In this document: one piece after another, positions 1 through 6,929 of the stretch | Position numbering within the stretch: the stretch's first letter is position 1 | How the letters are laid out: every line of letters begins with the position of its first letter | From: Candidatus Latescibacterota bacterium | Lineage (GTDB): Bacteria > JAAXHH01 > JACQVL01 | Direction of reading: 5' to 3' | Assembly (NCBI GenBank): GCA_016209865.1 | Contig: JACQVL010000226.1 | Span: 1 to 10,022 of the forward strand | Length of the DNA: 10,022 nucleotides | Made by a program: the position numbers and the translations under genes | The notes under the pieces: model-generated | What the model saw: the letters and a program-made list of their open reading frames with translations, nothing else | The model's database searches: none | Told to the model about the DNA's origin: nothing

Positions 1-839
1 CCAAATTCCTGTTTCAGTTCCACCCGGTCCATGCCGGGACAGGTCCACTGCACCGGGTTGAGGATATCGATTCCCATCTCCACTAAATCGGGCAGGAACG
101 CGCGGATGCTGCCGTCATCGTGATGGAACACCTTGATGCCGAATTCGTGGCAGAGGTCGATGAACCGCCGGTGATAGGGCGCGTAGAACTCGTGGTAGAC
201 CTCAAGACTGATGAGCGGGCCGGTCTGACCGCCTAAGTCGTCCGTCACCTGCGCCACGTCGATCAGCCCGTCACAGGCTTCGAACATCCGCCGGTGGTGG
301 TTGTACATGAACTCGCAGAGGCGATGGAGGAGGTGATGGGTGAAGGCCGGGTTTTCCAGGAGATCGATCAACGAGGCTTCGAGACCGCGGAGCTTGTTGT
401 GCATGAAAAAGGGGACCATATACCCGCATTGCACGACGTGGGTCTTGCGGAGGTCTGCGGCCGTCGCTCGCATCTGCGAATAATCGAACCAGTCGGACTG
501 AGGCCAGGGGTAGGCGTCCAGATCGTCGATCGTCGTGGCGGCGGCTAAGGGATAGAACCACTGTTCATGGTAAACCCCGCCTTCATACGCCATCGGCTTG
601 AGGCGCATCCCCCACATATCGACGATCTCGCCGTCGGGGACTTGAGGCAGGGGAGGGCCGGTATAGACAGGACCGACGCTCGCCATGCCGTCGATGTGTA
701 AGCACCGGTAGACGGCTTCCCGTGACCCGAAGTGCCTGTCGAGGGCATCCCAGACTTCAGGGGTCGCCCAGATGTCGGTCGGGACGCGATCCAGCGGCTG
801 GCGGTTGATGGCTGCCAGCATCCGTTCTCGTGAGGTCAT
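1..839 (-). CDS. URO-D-like (MtaA/CmuA-type fold) protein, 3' end outside window
   Basis: I translated 279 residues; the C-terminus lies beyond position 1. The start (MTSRERMLAAINR) fits the uroporphyrinogen decarboxylase superfamily, as do the segments DDLGGQTGPLIS (about residues 201-212), FHHDDGSI (238-245) and GIDILNPVQ (near 256-264). The HemE-type RQAGRYMPEY N-terminal motif is absent, so this is not a heme-pathway decarboxylase. In corrinoid methyltransferases of this fold (MtaA type) an H-x-C-G motif supplies zinc ligands; here the place reads H240-D-D242-G, so the Cys is Asp. The ATG overlaps the stop of the upstream dehydrogenase as ATGA (836-839), which implies translational coupling. 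It is the last operon gene visible. Family assignment is firm. Substrate and reaction are unknown; a C1 or small-molecule transfer or decarboxylation is only a family-level guess. Confidence 0.85.
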   Translation of the reverse strand, partial: MTSRERMLAAINRQPLDRVPTDIWATPEVWDALDRHFGSREAVYRCLHIDGMASVGPVYTGPPLPQVPDGEIVDMWGMRLKPMAYEGGVYHEQWFYPLAAATTIDDLDAYPWPQSDWFDYSQMRATAADLRKTHVVQCGYMVPFFMHNKLRGLEASLIDLLENPAFTHHLLHRLCEFMYNHHRRMFEACDGLIDVAQVTDDLGGQTGPLISLEVYHEFYAPYHRRFIDLCHEFGIKVFHHDDGSIRAFLPDLVEMGIDILNPVQWTCPGMDRVELKQEF

Positions 840-1864
840 GGCATCCCTATCTGCAGCACCAGACGGCCTAAGACCTTACCGTCGCGCAACCGGGCGAGCG
901 CTTCGTTGGCCTGGTCGAACGGATACAGATCAGTGACGATCGATTTCGTCTTCCCCTCCGCCACCAGTCGCACGACGTCGATCAGGTCCTGCTTCCGGCC
1001 GCATCGCGTCCCGATGATCTCCAACTCGCTCTGCGCTAAAGACTTGCCGTTGAGCGGATACGTGTCGGGGGTGTAGCCGACGACGACGAGCCGCCCGCCG
1101 GGACAGAGCGCGTCCATGCCCGCGGCCAGGGTGGCCTCTTTGCCCACGATGTCGATCACGCAGTCCGCGCCCCATCCGCCGGTGAGCTGCCCGACCGACG
1201 CCGCCACATCCTGCGCGCTCGCGTTGATGGCGACGTCCGCGCCGAGGTCGACCGCCCGGGCGGTCTTCTCCTCCGTCTGATCGACGGCGATGACGCGGCC
1301 GCCCGACAGCCTGGCGAACTGGACGGCGAACGACCCGACGCCGCCCACCCCGACGATGACCACCGTCTCACCCAGCGTCAGTCGGGCACGGTCAACCGCA
1401 TGGAACGCGGTGATCCCGGCGTCGCAGAGTACCGCCGCGTCCGGCCACGGAATCCCCTCCGGGAGCCGGACGACCTGCCGGGCGGGAATCTTGAGGAATT
1501 CCGCATACCCGCCCGGCACATCGCGAACGCCTAAGACACCGGCCATCTGGGGACACAACTGTTCCCGCCCGGTCAGACAGAGGGGGCACGCGCCGCACGT
1601 GAAGAAATTATAGGTGATCACCCGATCGCCCGGTTGGACGGACGTCACCGCACTCCCCACCTGGCGCACGACCCCGGCGGGTTCGTGTCCCATGATGAAC
1701 GGCAACTCCGGGGTATAGCCAAACCCGTCGAGCAGCTTCAGGTCGGTCCCGTCGATGCCGCACGTCATCACCTGGACGAGGGCGTCGTCCGGGCCGATGC
1801 TGGGGTCGGGCGCGTCCTCGATGACGAGCGGCTTCCCGAATGCCGTGAGCACGGCCGCTTTCAT
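836..1864 (-). CDS. Zinc-dependent medium-chain alcohol/polyol dehydrogenase
   Basis: A 342-residue cytosolic medium-chain dehydrogenase/reductase, normal in length. Catalytic zinc ligands fit C35 (in CGIDGTD), H60-E61 (GHE) and C147 or D148. The structural zinc loop is complete: C90, C93, C96 and C104. The Rossmann motif GVGGVG covers 172-177, and D195 at the end of the second beta strand points to NAD rather than NADP. The enzyme should oxidise a secondary alcohol or polyol to a ketone (or the reverse). The closest well-known relatives would be sorbitol- or threonine-dehydrogenase-like enzymes, but the substrate cannot be read from sequence. The ATG at 1864 has AAGGAG about 9 bases upstream, overlapping the end of the BKACE gene. 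It lies 13 bp after that gene and overlaps the URO-D-like gene by 4 bp, so it is the third gene of the operon. Confidence 0.93.
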   Translation of the reverse strand: MKAAVLTAFGKPLVIEDAPDPSIGPDDALVQVMTCGIDGTDLKLLDGFGYTPELPFIMGHEPAGVVRQVGSAVTSVQPGDRVITYNFFTCGACPLCLTGREQLCPQMAGVLGVRDVPGGYAEFLKIPARQVVRLPEGIPWPDAAVLCDAGITAFHAVDRARLTLGETVVIVGVGGVGSFAVQFARLSGGRVIAVDQTEEKTARAVDLGADVAINASAQDVAASVGQLTGGWGADCVIDIVGKEATLAAGMDALCPGGRLVVVGYTPDTYPLNGKSLAQSELEIIGTRCGRKQDLIDVVRLVAEGKTKSIVTDLYPFDQANEALARLRDGKVLGRLVLQIGMP

Positions 1865-1877
1865 GGCGTGCCTCTCC

Positions 1878-2759
1878 TTACATCAGGCCGATGATCGCGC
1901 GGGCTTCGTCCGGCGTGGCGATGTCGCGGCCGAGCTCACGGCTGATGCGCACGATCTTCTCGACGAGCTGGGCGTTGCTCGTCGCGTACCCGCCGGGCGA
2001 CAGGTACGGGTTGTCCTCCATCCCCACGCGCACGTGGCCGCCTAACAGAATGGCCATCGTCAGGATGTGCCAGTGCATCGGCGGGTCCATCACCGACGTG
2101 TTGAAGATGAACCCGTCCGGCTGGTGATCGTACATGTACTGGATCCCCTTGAGGGTCGGAGGCGTCCAGTTCCCGCCGCGCCATCCCAAGAACTGCGTCG
2201 CCCACACCGGCGTGTTCAACAAGCCCGCCTGGATCAACCGCTGGGCGTTCCAGACCCCGCCGAACTGGAAATTCTCGACCTCCGGCTTGATCCCGTGCTC
2301 CAGGGTAAACCGGCCGTACTCGGCTAATTCGTTGCGATCATGGATGGCATACAGGTCGATGGCCGGGTGCCGGGGTTCGTCGTAGTTGAAACACTCGTCG
2401 TGCGGATGGAAGCAGACGGACACCATGTCCGGTTCCTGTTCCAGGAGGACGAGTCGCTGCTGGAAGGGGGCGTGCGCGTAGCCGTACTGGATGATCGGCC
2501 TGGTCGAGCATCGGTCGACGATCCTCTGCCGCATCGTCAGCCAGCCGGAAACGTCGAGGTCGACCTCCTGGGCGCCGCCTTCGGCGAACGAGCCCCGTGG
2601 CTTGAACGGGCCGTGGATATGGCAGATCGACGCGCCCGCGCTGACGCTGCGGACGTACTCGTCCACCACAGTCTCCATCCCCTTCGGGGTCGGGTTGTGC
2701 GGGTTGAGGGGATAGGAGATGGTGCTGTCGCAGGTGATGGTGATGATGAGCTTGTCCAT
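1878..2759 (-). CDS. BKACE (DUF849) beta-keto acid cleavage enzyme, diverged
   Basis: This 293-residue protein matches the beta-keto acid cleavage enzymes. These zinc TIM-barrel enzymes condense a beta-keto acid with acetyl-CoA and release acetoacetate plus a new acyl-CoA. The C-terminal signature is intact: RVGMEDNPYL (244-253) followed by SNAQLVEKIVRISRELGR and TPDEARAI. R244, E248 and D249 keep the spacing I recall for the Kce residues Arg226, Glu230 (zinc) and Asp231. The zinc histidines fit H47 and H49 (CHIHGP). Two parts differ from the family as I remember it: the usual H-x-H-x-R-D is HIHGPF, and the N-terminal glutamate expected near residue 14 is not evident. The ATG at 2759 has a GGAG site 8-9 bases upstream. 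It is second in the operon, 15 bp after the isomerase-like gene. The family call is strong; the exact substrate is unknown and activity may be altered. Confidence 0.88.
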   Translation of the reverse strand: MDKLIITITCDSTISYPLNPHNPTPKGMETVVDEYVRSVSAGASICHIHGPFKPRGSFAEGGAQEVDLDVSGWLTMRQRIVDRCSTRPIIQYGYAHAPFQQRLVLLEQEPDMVSVCFHPHDECFNYDEPRHPAIDLYAIHDRNELAEYGRFTLEHGIKPEVENFQFGGVWNAQRLIQAGLLNTPVWATQFLGWRGGNWTPPTLKGIQYMYDHQPDGFIFNTSVMDPPMHWHILTMAILLGGHVRVGMEDNPYLSPGGYATSNAQLVEKIVRISRELGRDIATPDEARAIIGLM

Positions 2760-2774
2760 CGAGTTGTGCTCCTT

Positions 2775-3593
2775 TCAGTGAATTCCTAATTCATCCATCA
2801 CGCGCCGCAGGTACGGGACACCGATCCGTGAGCCTTCGATGGGGAAGGGGTACAGCCACAGGTCGAGCATGCAGGTGCCGTGGAACCCGATCGCCTTCAG
2901 GGCGCGGACGATGCCCGGCAGGTCGAGGCAGCCGGCGCCCGGGGCGAAGTGCAATTCTGAACTGTGCCGATCGCTATCGGAGAAATGAATATGCTGGATG
3001 CGGCGCCCGAGGGCGTGGACAGCCTCGATGTAGCCCTCCGGCAGACCGACGCCGAAATGGCAGCAATCGTAGGTGACGCTGAACCATTCCGGGTCTAACC
3101 GGTCGCAGAGCGTGACGAGGAACGCCGTATCGATCCCCATCGTGAACGGGTGGACTTCGACGGACAGATGGACGCCGTGCTGCCGGGCGTAGGGGATGGC
3201 GTCCTGGAACAGCCGCGTCGTCGCGTCCAGCGCCCAGCCGTGGATCTCCTCACGTGAGGCGCCCGGCGGCGGCCTGCCCTCCCAGGCTAAGAGGTGGGGA
3301 ACGCCCAACGCGGCGGCGGTGTCGATGTCCTGCTTCAGTCCCTCCAGGACGCGGGGCCAGTCATCCGGATGGGCCAGTGGGGTAAAGTAGTCAGCGGCGG
3401 CGGTGTTGTAGCGGATCAGGGTCAGGCCGAAGGAACGAACGGACTCATTGAACTGTCGCTTGAGGACGCTCGTCTTGCACGCCTGAATGTCAGGCAGGCA
3501 GACCTCGATCCCTTCATACCCTAACGTCTTCATGCGTTCGAGCGCATCCTCGATCGGGAGTTGCCGGAGCATCATCGGGTTGCCGATCAGCAT
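2775..3593 (-). CDS. Xylose-isomerase-like TIM-barrel (sugar phosphate isomerase/epimerase family)
   Basis: This 272-residue protein belongs to the AP-endonuclease-2/xylose-isomerase-like TIM-barrel family, which includes inosose dehydratase, hydroxypyruvate isomerase and ketose epimerases. Divalent-metal ligand positions fit E146 (SVEVHPF), D176 (with H179 nearby, YDCCHFG), H203 (HIHFSD) and D244 (MLDLW). The last is usually Glu, so an Asp there is a mild deviation. The N-terminus IGNPMMLRQLPIEDAL and the strand GYEGIEVCL are typical of the family. It is the first gene of the minus-strand catabolic operon. The ATG at 3593 is preceded by GGAGG with 4-5 bases of spacing. Likely role: isomerisation, epimerisation or dehydration of a sugar-like or keto-polyol intermediate feeding the BKACE and dehydrogenase steps. 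The specific reaction cannot be told from the sequence. Confidence 0.9.
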   Translation of the reverse strand: MLIGNPMMLRQLPIEDALERMKTLGYEGIEVCLPDIQACKTSVLKRQFNESVRSFGLTLIRYNTAAADYFTPLAHPDDWPRVLEGLKQDIDTAAALGVPHLLAWEGRPPPGASREEIHGWALDATTRLFQDAIPYARQHGVHLSVEVHPFTMGIDTAFLVTLCDRLDPEWFSVTYDCCHFGVGLPEGYIEAVHALGRRIQHIHFSDSDRHSSELHFAPGAGCLDLPGIVRALKAIGFHGTCMLDLWLYPFPIEGSRIGVPYLRRVMDELGIH

Positions 3594-3636
3594 AGGCCCT
3601 CCGTGTTACGGGGGAATGAATCGTCTCAGCCTTGCA

Positions 3637-3709
3637 CCTCACCCCTACGCCCCAGCCCCTTCCCCTCTCCGCCTGCGGAGAGGGGAAGGGGAGCGGGGAT
3701 GAGGTGAGG
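3637..3709. repeat. REP-like palindromic element with 17-bp perfect stem
   Basis: The element is bounded by CCTCAC (3637-3642) and its complement GTGAGG (3704-3709). Its core is a perfect 17-bp stem (3656-3672 with 3675-3691) around a 2-base centre. The outer arms pair imperfectly. Elements of the type CCTCACCCC...CCCCTCTCC...GGAGAGGGG...GTGAGG are scattered between genes in many GC-rich bacteria, so this is probably a dispersed REP or MITE-like repeat rather than a unique regulatory site. It would lie in the 5' leader of the catabolic operon if the 3783-3811 promoter is used, and could fold strongly in that RNA. Confidence 0.8.
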
Positions 3710-3756
3710 TTTGAGGACAGGACATGCATAGAGATGCAGTTCGAAACATTATCTGA

Positions 3757-3768
3757 AAACTATAGTTT
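3757..3768. promoter_or_regulatory. Perfect 12-bp palindrome AAACTATAGTTT, candidate operator
   Basis: AAACTATAGTTT equals its own reverse complement. It lies in the AT-richer part of the divergent region, about 8-20 bases downstream of the transcription start inferred for the catabolic operon promoter. That is a usual place for a repressor site. No regulator gene is present in the window, so the protein that would bind is unknown. Such a palindrome can also occur by chance in AT-rich spacer. Confidence 0.35.
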
Positions 3769-3782
3769 ACCCTCATACGGAC

Positions 3783-3811
3783 AACGTACGCATCCTGCTT
3801 GCGGTTGTCAA
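3783..3811 (-). promoter_or_regulatory. Candidate sigma70 promoter of the catabolic operon
   Basis: On the minus strand there is a perfect -35 box TTGACA (3811-3806), a 17-base spacer, then TACGTT (3788-3783). The latter keeps the first, second and last bases of TATAAT. The start would fall near 3776, giving a leader of roughly 180 bases that includes the palindromic repeat. The -35 box sits inside the inverted repeat GGTTG-T-CAACC (3803-3813). A rival -10, GATAAT (3753-3748), has only a weak -35. The weak -10 keeps confidence moderate. Confidence 0.45.
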
Positions 3812-3853
3812 CCCCTGCACGCTCAGGAGCGGGAAATCCCCAGATTTTCCTGC

Positions 3854-3882
3854 TTGACAAACACGGAGGTTTCTTCTACGCT
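3854..3882 (+). promoter_or_regulatory. Candidate sigma70 promoter of the Gfo/Idh/MocA gene
   Basis: A perfect TTGACA (3854-3859) is followed after 17 bases by TACGCT (3877-3882). The predicted start near 3889 gives a leader of about 43 bases before the GTG at 3932. The arrangement mirrors the divergent promoter on the other strand: same -35, same spacer length, -10 of the form TACGYT. A short dyad ATAC-CC-GTAT (3894-3903) lies just downstream of the predicted start. Confidence 0.45.
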
Positions 3883-3931
3883 CTCCCATGACGATACCCG
3901 TATGTTCCCTATACTTCACAGGAGGGATGGA

Positions 3932-5152
3932 GTGGACAGAATTCGGTTAGCGCTCGTCGGCTGTGGGGGAATGGCGAAAGCGCATCTGGATGCGTACCAG
4001 ACGCTCCGGCAACGCGGGGTGGCCTGGTTTGAGATCGTAGCCGTCTGCGACCCGGTTGAGGGCAGCGCACGGGCGTTCGCCCGACAGACCGGGGAGTTTC
4101 AGGAGACGCCTGCGACGGTCTACACCGACCTCGACGCGATGCTGGCGCGGGAGAGGTTGCATTGTATCGATACGGCGTCCCCCCATTACCTGCACCACAC
4201 GATCGCCATCGCGTGCATGGAAGCGGGACTGGATGTCATGGTGGAAAAGCCGTTAGGGGTGACGATGAAAGCCGCCCGGCTGATGTGTGCCTGTGCGGAG
4301 CGCACGAAGCGTATCCTGGCGACAGCGGAACAGGTGCGGCGCTGGCTGGGACCGCGTGCGGTCAAGTGGGCGCTCGACCAGGGCCTTATCGGGAGACCAC
4401 AGTTTTTCTTCATGCACAGCAGCGGGGGAGTATCGACGCGATCGCCCGACGCGACGGAGCCGGTGGGGACGTTCACGTGGCGGCATGACAAACTCACCGG
4501 GGGCGGCGGCGGAGTGTTCGACGCGGGCGTCCACCATGCCGACCTCCTGCTCTATCTCTTCGGCGAGGTTGAGGCTGTCTACGCGTTCACGGGGACCGTC
4601 AACCCGGTCCCGCTGCGCAAGCCGGACGGCAGCCTGACGGTCGCCACGATTGAAGACACGACCGTCGCCCATCTGACCTTTGCCAACGGGGTCGTCGGGA
4701 CGTGGACCTGGCCGGGCAGCCGGGGACACCGCATCAGCTACCTCGTCTATTATGGCTCACACGGGTCGATTTTCTCGGAGCAGGGCTATCCTCTCATGCC
4801 CCGTCTCGAACGGTGGAACGGGGAGGTCATCGAGCCTGACAACCTGAAACGGATGTACATCGACTCGTTGGATGCGGAGACCCGAGAGCGGTTGTTTCCA
4901 CGCGTCGTCGTCGAAGACCCGGTGACGGCCGAGGGGGATTACGGCGTGGCGCTCGAATGCTATGACTATCTCTGCGCCGTCCGTGACCGTCGCCCGCCAG
5001 AGCTGGACGGATGGGCTGGGCTTCGGGCGCAGGCGATTCCCGAAGGCTTCTTCGAGTCGTCACACCTCCGGCAGGCCGTCCGGATCGAGGACGTGGTGAA
5101 CGGAACGGTGGACGGCTATCAGCGCGAGATCAACGAACGGTTGGGACTGTAG
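3932..5152 (+). CDS. Gfo/Idh/MocA family NAD(P)-dependent oxidoreductase
   Basis: I place the start at GTG 3932 because GGAGG at 3921-3925 precedes it by 6 bases and the protein then begins MDRIRLALVGCGGMAKAH. The longer open frame from 3632, or from ATG 3902, would translate promoter and repeat DNA. The 406-residue product has the N-terminal Rossmann motif GCGGMA (10-15), an acidic D40 at the end of the second strand, the EKP motif (E105-K106-P107) with the conserved catalytic lysine, and the C-terminal-domain motif DAGVHHADLLLYLFG (197-211). The family oxidises or reduces sugars, inositols and related cyclic polyols in the cytosol. It is divergent from the catabolic operon and may act in the same pathway. 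Its 3' end overlaps the convergent ABC gene by 23 bp. The substrate is unknown. Confidence 0.92.
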   Translation: MDRIRLALVGCGGMAKAHLDAYQTLRQRGVAWFEIVAVCDPVEGSARAFARQTGEFQETPATVYTDLDAMLARERLHCIDTASPHYLHHTIAIACMEAGLDVMVEKPLGVTMKAARLMCACAERTKRILATAEQVRRWLGPRAVKWALDQGLIGRPQFFFMHSSGGVSTRSPDATEPVGTFTWRHDKLTGGGGGVFDAGVHHADLLLYLFGEVEAVYAFTGTVNPVPLRKPDGSLTVATIEDTTVAHLTFANGVVGTWTWPGSRGHRISYLVYYGSHGSIFSEQGYPLMPRLERWNGEVIEPDNLKRMYIDSLDAETRERLFPRVVVEDPVTAEGDYGVALECYDYLCAVRDRRPPELDGWAGLRAQAIPEGFFESSHLRQAVRIEDVVNGTVDGYQREINERLGL

Positions 5153-6929
5153 TCTCCTTTTCTCGGTCGCTATACTGGAGTTGGTGAAGCCGGCGGTAGA
5201 TGCCGTCTTTCGCTAACAGTTCTTCGTGCCGGCCGATCTCGCGCACCTCGCCTTTATGCATCACGATGATCGTATCCGCATTGCGGATCGTCGAGAGTCG
5301 ATGGGCGATGATGATCGAAGTCCGGGTCTGCATGAGCCGTTCCACGGCGTCCTGAATCCAGAGTTCGGTTTCAGTATCCACACTGGCAGTCGCTTCGTCC
5401 AGGACGAGGATGTCGGGGTCAAACGCTAACGCCCGGGCGAAGGCGAGCAACTGGCGTTGTCCCGAGGACAGGGTGCTGCCCCGTTCGGTCAGGGTGTGCT
5501 GGTAGCCATCCGGCAGGCGCTGGATAAACCGGTCGGCGTTGACGTCCTGCGCGGCCTGTTCCACCCGCTCCTGTGAAATCCCCTGATTGCCCAGCCGGAT
5601 GTTCTCCTCGATATTCCCCGAGAAAAGAAAAACATCCTGCTGCACGATCCCGATGCGGCGACGCAGTCCTTCCACGTTCCATTCCCGAATGTCGATCCCA
5701 TCGACGAGAATCGCCCCTTTCTGGATGTCGTAAAACCGGGCAAGCAGGCTGATCGTGGTGGTCTTGCCCGAGCCGGTCGCCCCAACTAACGCCACGCTCT
5801 CGCCCGGGGTGATGTGGAAGGAAACGTCTCGGAGCACCCATTCTTCCCCTTTGTACGCGAACCAGACGTTCCGGAATTCGATCTCGCCCGTTGCCCGTTG
5901 TGGAGCCACATTTCCGCCTTCCGGTTCCGGTTTGGTATCCAGCAGTTCGAAAATACGTTCTGAGGACGCCATCGCCGTCTGGAGAATCGCATACCGTTCC
6001 GCGATGTCCAGAATCGGCCAGAAGAACCGCGGAATGTACTGGAGCATGGCGATCAAGATGCCCCAATCGATCCGGGATCGCACGACCTCCCCGCTGCCGT
6101 ACCAGATCGCCAGCGCCATGACGACGGCTCCGATCAATTCCATGATGGGATAGAAGAAGGAATTGTACAGCGCCGACAGCAGATTGGCTTCCACATATCG
6201 GCTGTTGACGGCGTCGAATTGTTCGGTATGGCGGCGCTCACGGTTGAAGAGCTGCACGACGTCCATCCCGGTGATGTTCTCTTGCAAGAACGCATTGAGC
6301 CGGGCCAGCCGGGTGCGCGCGAGGCGGAAGGCGCGCAGCATCCGGCTTTGAAACCAGAACGTGACCCCGAACATCACCGGGACGGCTGCACAGGTCACCA
6401 GCGCCAGGTCGGTGTCCAGGTAGAACATGTACACGATGATGGCGATGACCGTAAAGAGATCGCTGAACGAAGCGACGATGCCGTCGGTGAACAATTCGTT
6501 CAACGCGTCGACGTCGTTCGTGTTGCGTGTCATCAGCCGGCCGATGGGAGTCCGGTCGAAGAAGGCCAATGGCAGGCGCTGGAGGTGCGCAAAAATCTCG
6601 GCGCGGACGTCGTACATCGCCCACTGGCCGGTGAGCTGGGTGATGAACCGCTCGCCATAGCTGGTGAGGAACTGGAGGAGCAGCAGGCCCACGAAGAGGA
6701 GGACGATCCGGTTCAATCCCTGGAAATTGCCCTTCAGGATGTAGGTATCGACGGCGATCTTCGTCAGGTACGGGCCGGCCTGGCTGATGATCGAGGTCAG
6801 GAGAATCAGCGCAAACGCGAGCGCGACCCACCCGATGTAGGGCTTCAGGTAGCCGAGCAGACGCACCATCAGCCGGGCATCAAACGGCTTTTCTGTGATC
6901 TCTTCTTCGTGGAAATCGGTGTAAGGCAT
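5130..6929 (-). CDS. ABC exporter half-transporter, second subunit (MdlB-like, catalytic NBD)
   Basis: This 599-residue protein is a transmembrane domain (about 25-325, several hydrophobic segments) fused to a nucleotide-binding domain (about 348-585). ATP motifs are Walker A GATGSGKT (383-390), Q-loop Q430/Q431, signature LSSGQ (487-491), Walker B ILVLDE with catalytic E512, D-loop SVD and H-loop H543. The signature has Ser in place of the first Gly of LSGGQ. With the neighbour's Asp Walker B, this is the expected partition of a heterodimeric exporter such as MdlA/MdlB, YheI/YheH or TM287/TM288. It would sit in the inner membrane and export a lipid, peptide or hydrophobic compound; the substrate cannot be read. 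It follows the first subunit after 52 bp. No clear Shine-Dalgarno precedes its ATG at 6929. The last 23 bp overlap the convergent oxidoreductase gene. Confidence 0.95.
   Translation of the reverse strand: MPYTDFHEEEITEKPFDARLMVRLLGYLKPYIGWVALAFALILLTSIISQAGPYLTKIAVDTYILKGNFQGLNRIVLLFVGLLLLQFLTSYGERFITQLTGQWAMYDVRAEIFAHLQRLPLAFFDRTPIGRLMTRNTNDVDALNELFTDGIVASFSDLFTVIAIIVYMFYLDTDLALVTCAAVPVMFGVTFWFQSRMLRAFRLARTRLARLNAFLQENITGMDVVQLFNRERRHTEQFDAVNSRYVEANLLSALYNSFFYPIMELIGAVVMALAIWYGSGEVVRSRIDWGILIAMLQYIPRFFWPILDIAERYAILQTAMASSERIFELLDTKPEPEGGNVAPQRATGEIEFRNVWFAYKGEEWVLRDVSFHITPGESVALVGATGSGKTTTISLLARFYDIQKGAILVDGIDIREWNVEGLRRRIGIVQQDVFLFSGNIEENIRLGNQGISQERVEQAAQDVNADRFIQRLPDGYQHTLTERGSTLSSGQRQLLAFARALAFDPDILVLDEATASVDTETELWIQDAVERLMQTRTSIIIAHRLSTIRNADTIIVMHKGEVREIGRHEELLAKDGIYRRLHQLQYSDREKETTVPTVR

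Larger units (their letters stand above)
3594..3931. other. Divergent intergenic region, 338 bp
   Basis: This gap separates the minus-strand catabolic operon from the plus-strand Gfo/Idh/MocA gene. It contains a 73-bp palindromic repeat (3637-3709), a perfect 12-bp palindrome (3757-3768), and one TTGACA-type promoter candidate on each strand (3783-3811 minus, 3854-3882 plus). Its middle part (about 3740-3780) is visibly AT-richer than the flanking genes. No small gene with a convincing ribosome binding site was found. The open frame that runs into the oxidoreductase from 3632 translates the palindrome and promoter and is not coding. Confidence 0.75.

Noticed and set aside
1-839. HemE (heme-pathway uroporphyrinogen decarboxylase)
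   Set aside because: The N-terminal RQAGRYMPEY-type motif is absent and the operon context is catabolic. Only the superfamily is supported.
2340-2789. 149-residue plus-strand open frame
   Set aside because: It is antisense to the BKACE gene, whose family motifs are unmistakable on the other strand.
3748-3776. Alternative minus-strand promoter with -10 GATAAT
   Set aside because: The matching -35 (ATGAGG) is poor. It was not preferred over the TTGACA-containing candidate, though it cannot be excluded.
3910-3915. TATACT as -10 box for the Gfo/Idh/MocA gene
   Set aside because: Its predicted start would fall at or within the GGAGG ribosome site, and no -35 box is found at the right distance.
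3632-3931. 100-residue N-terminal extension of the Gfo/Idh/MocA gene (start at 3632 or at ATG 3902)
   Set aside because: It would translate the palindromic repeat and the promoter candidate. The GTG at 3932 has GGAGG six bases upstream and gives a canonical Rossmann N-terminus.
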